NCBI GenBank assembly: GCA_041941305.1
Contig: JBGTQJ010000005.1
Coordinates: forward strand, 186,001 to 250,000
Direction: 5' to 3'
DNA from: JANSWP01 sp041941305
Lineage (GTDB): Bacteria > Bacteroidota > Bacteroidia > Chitinophagales > Saprospiraceae
Length of the DNA stretch: 64,000 bases
In this document: piece by piece, positions 62,701 through 64,000 of the stretch
How positions within the stretch are numbered: the stretch's first letter is position 1
How the letters are laid out: the number at the start of each line of letters is the position of its first letter
Notes under the pieces: generated by a model
Database searches by the model: none
Told to the model about the DNA's origin: nothing
What the model saw: the letters and a program-made list of their open reading frames with translations, nothing else
Program-made: the position numbers and the translations under genes

Positions 62701-64000
62701 GGCACTCAGGGTAAAGGCAGGTTGTCTTGTGAACCCATACCTGCCACGGAAGGGGTGATTTTTGATGGACCTCTAAATGCATTCACTGCTTATTTGGAAG
62801 ACAAGGATGGTGTGTATTACCGGGTTTCTCATTCTGCCCCTGAGAATAATTTTCAATCCATGTCCAATGCACCGGAGGTGTTCAGCCGTCCAAGAATGAA
62901 GCTGAGTACCGCTGATGAGCGACATATGCTCTTAACGCATAACCAGGAACTACCACAGGAGGAAACCGTCGTCACTATTTATGACAACCAGGATCGATTG
63001 GTACTCTGGACTACAAACAACCAAAACCACAAATTCAATTATGGTGTGGATAGTCCAGGTTTTGTTCGCTTTTCCACTGAAGAAAAAAATGAGGACAAGC
63101 TTATCTATTTAAACGTTTTAGAGCAGCTTGAGGAGGATATCACTTATACGTTGAATGTCAGTTTAGGTGTAGGACTTCAAGATAGCTGGTCATTTACCAC
63201 CAGTGATTTGGAAAGCGATTGTTCAGAATATCGATGGTTGATGAGTTTTCAGGATCGGGATATTGCCAATTTATTTACAGATCCCGATCTGCCATTGGGT
63301 TATTCTTCAATGGATTATGTTCTAGACTTTCAGGCATCAACAGAGCTGGTAAAAATACCGGATCCGGATGGCTTTTTTGCACAGCTGGGCTCAGACTTCA
63401 GCTTTGAGTTTTGGGCAAAATCCAATGACTCTGGTAGCGGGGACTTGCCAGTTTTTAGGAAAAAGAATGCCTTTGGAATCAATATAGGCAATGGAAGCGA
63501 TGTAGGGTTTTATACAGCCAATGCTACCTATAATTTTGAAGATCAATTTTTGGTGGACGGTGTATTTCATCATTACAGCCTGACGGGACAAGGAGGTACG
63601 GAATTAAAGTTGTACAGAGATGGCGTATTGGTTCAAACTATTTCAGAAAGCTATGCAATTGAGGCTTCTGATTTTCCACTAATTCTTGGTTCAGATGCCG
63701 GGAAGACCCCCATTCTCAGCCTCGATGAATTGCGCATTTGGAACAATACCCGGATAGAGCCTCAAATTTTTGAAGATTACGTCTATGGCATTGACCTGGA
63801 AGAAGATGGAGAAGGTTTGCTCGCCTATTATAATTTTAATGGCGGTCCGGGGCAATGGCTCTTGAATGATGAAACTGGAAACGAGAATACAGGTGTTTTA
63901 CAAGACATGAGTGGTGTAGAGCGATGGTTGGAAAGCGATAGAAGTGAGATTGACCCGGATGAAGCATATATTTATAAAGTAGTGAACAATGGCGGTGATT
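59728..64000 (+). CDS. LamG-domain giant surface protein, 5' part (cut by window edge)
   Basis: Open from ATG at 59728 to the window end (1424 codons) with no stop. Short export signal MNSIYYFLLFIVSSAAVV. At least three LamG domains are seen at ~511, ~723 and ~1197 (FEFWAKSADVGSGVHSIFN, GEWHHYTFAGIGG, LDDISIWKTARSDNEI, AYYDFNEAPGRWL). Between them are copies of the module also found in the preceding giant (SIYDAENRRVLYRT, TIYDNLDRLLVYS, TIYDNQDRLVLWT, LFLRYRREEGSEFLLRWW). It has no TANFOR-like start. Clearly a paralogue of the C-terminal third of the upstream protein, 352 bp away on the same strand. Function unknown; likely surface adhesion. The C-terminus, and any T9SS tail, lies outside the window. 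Confidence 0.85.
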   Translation, partial: MNSIYYFLLFIVSSAAVVNLKEEPAAYVLEPVENEERVYITAPPGVEGETNRLLSIVFSTAGMYSDTWISIYDAENRRVLYRTPDEMQQTTYTSEEGLANYTSNYQTLDPNVLDFFLDPYQTYQVYIQRGSTDSGEGGSISLTSDENFWNPGTGATCPSLVMNNFEEELPSLYFEADAEVSIYKNQEDNWTFQHLNSDVYNDIEEVYWVGVSGKTKHWNQDGYLITTTVDGDIIAECRDIPGSGEVLDEEDWTTIAIKSAAIYDISGAVATIDPENPSNNQETEEENETTYPYYTIDRTEGVDRLHLTKLEFKDNETSTSNGESIPEPWADPSPVVLVSVKDAGALKLEYNLPELERQCIFTIYDNLDRLLVYSQPNLSNPKVSNPAKILKFTYQDDEVSATGENAMMETVNLLDLDPVSLEIGEEGFKFISPVPSTATTSSTTLVSTTHRLATLYAKMLSDNSTASLELGEDFLNGECLAQSLSFDKDIEEDRFIDPESIQNVEDTKGEFALAFDGQNDYLSMGTKNLGGFERSLATWFKADVLSGTQFLMGIPGQAALSLENDKAKLEMNIGGTVVVLDGSFELKTETWLHLAGTFDGYEVALYLNGELIASQTQSGQVQASDLLTVGGQADGDFFTGLLDETTIWSSGLSQEEIQNMLDFGVDMKDGDLSAYLNYNQGSNAIAHDISNHGFDGNFQDMDAATAWNADDIAPDWPLADGTDYAMDLTAENQYVYISNSDKLNELGLDFTFEFWAKSADVGSGVHSIFNKSTDWGVMVDNTTLSLEIGGENAILINEGFLEDGEWHHYTFAGIGGTESQFYRDGILIESNQKTYTVNPSEEFFTIGGSGDETSAMITLDDISIWKTARSDNEIYSDYLTQTIDAKDENLIAYYDFNEAPGRWLVQDKTGQSHTGFLTNMEAENCWVEALKPKPADLNFLASDYILKEENEGLVFYTFNHENIEQLFLRYRREEGSEFLLRWWTSEGVLYEGTQGKGRLSCEPIPATEGVIFDGPLNAFTAYLEDKDGVYYRVSHSAPENNFQSMSNAPEVFSRPRMKLSTADERHMLLTHNQELPQEETVVTIYDNQDRLVLWTTNNQNHKFNYGVDSPGFVRFSTEEKNEDKLIYLNVLEQLEEDITYTLNVSLGVGLQDSWSFTTSDLESDCSEYRWLMSFQDRDIANLFTDPDLPLGYSSMDYVLDFQASTELVKIPDPDGFFAQLGSDFSFEFWAKSNDSGSGDLPVFRKKNAFGINIGNGSDVGFYTANATYNFEDQFLVDGVFHHYSLTGQGGTELKLYRDGVLVQTISESYAIEASDFPLILGSDAGKTPILSLDELRIWNNTRIEPQIFEDYVYGIDLEEDGEGLLAYYNFNGGPGQWLLNDETGNENTGVLQDMSGVERWLESDRSEIDPDEAYIYKVVNNGGD

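Noticed and set aside
1..64000. tRNA, rRNA, transposase, integrase or prophage genes
   Set aside because: None was recognised on either strand; the window's mobile signals are noncoding palindromic elements only.

Overview
The window looks like chromosomal DNA from a marine or sludge-type member of the Bacteroidota, most likely the Saprospirales/Lewinella group. Evidence: type IX secretion (T9SS) sorting domains of both A and B type, a PorP/SprF protein beside an SprB-like adhesin, a one-piece hybrid two-component regulator (propeller, Y_Y_Y, kinase, receiver, AraC helix-turn-helix), a TANFOR-type N-terminus, AT-rich leaders without Shine-Dalgarno sites, and many GC-rich palindromic repeats between (and inside) genes. 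No rRNA, tRNA, transposase, integrase or CRISPR array was seen. The genus assignment is inference only.

Layout. 1-5464 (minus): the N-terminal part of a 7TM-DISM sensor protein and a 1477-residue hybrid two-component regulator. 5860-9183 (plus): a secreted vanadium-haloperoxidase-like enzyme fused to six MopE-like Asp/Cys-rich repeats and a T9SS tail. 9240-12654 (minus): a translationally coupled three-gene operon (secreted propeller protein, Ig-like secreted protein, serine/threonine dehydratase). 12963-15980: divergent MFS transporter and cytosolic trehalase. 16121-20980: metabolic and housekeeping genes (NCS1 permease, TauE/SafE permease, DNA/RNA non-specific endonuclease, enoyl-CoA hydratase/isomerase, Uma2-type nuclease). 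20984-32438 (minus): a surface block with a small secreted Cys-containing protein, a secreted caspase-fold protease with an N-terminal propeller, a 2145-residue SprB-repeat adhesin with a type B T9SS tail, and PorP/SprF. 33002-42606 (plus): a T9SS propeller protein, then a 2205-residue RHS polymorphic toxin with one or two candidate immunity genes. 43342-64000 (plus): a predicted outer-membrane barrel, a 4587-residue TANFOR/LamG giant, and a second LamG giant that runs off the window.

How the genes work together (inference). The right two thirds is devoted to the cell surface: export, adhesion and contact. Caspase, SprB-like adhesin and PorP/SprF lie head to tail and may form one surface module. 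The outer-membrane barrel and the two LamG giants may form a second one, since the giants share LamG domains and an unrecognised intervening module. The RHS gene has the usual layout of a conserved secreted body, variable tail and adjacent small AT-rich genes.

A second theme is repeats. At least four families of palindromic elements are visible: a CCCCCTAAAGGGGG family, a heptanucleotide CCGTCCA family, a GTGTCTC/GAGACAC family, and several 150-190 bp nested hairpins with AT-rich arms and GC-rich cores. Several lie in frame inside the hybrid regulator gene, and one lies between the start codon and the signal peptide of the Ig-like protein. The window is also rich in long perfect hairpins between genes (19, 22, 28 and 29 bp stems).
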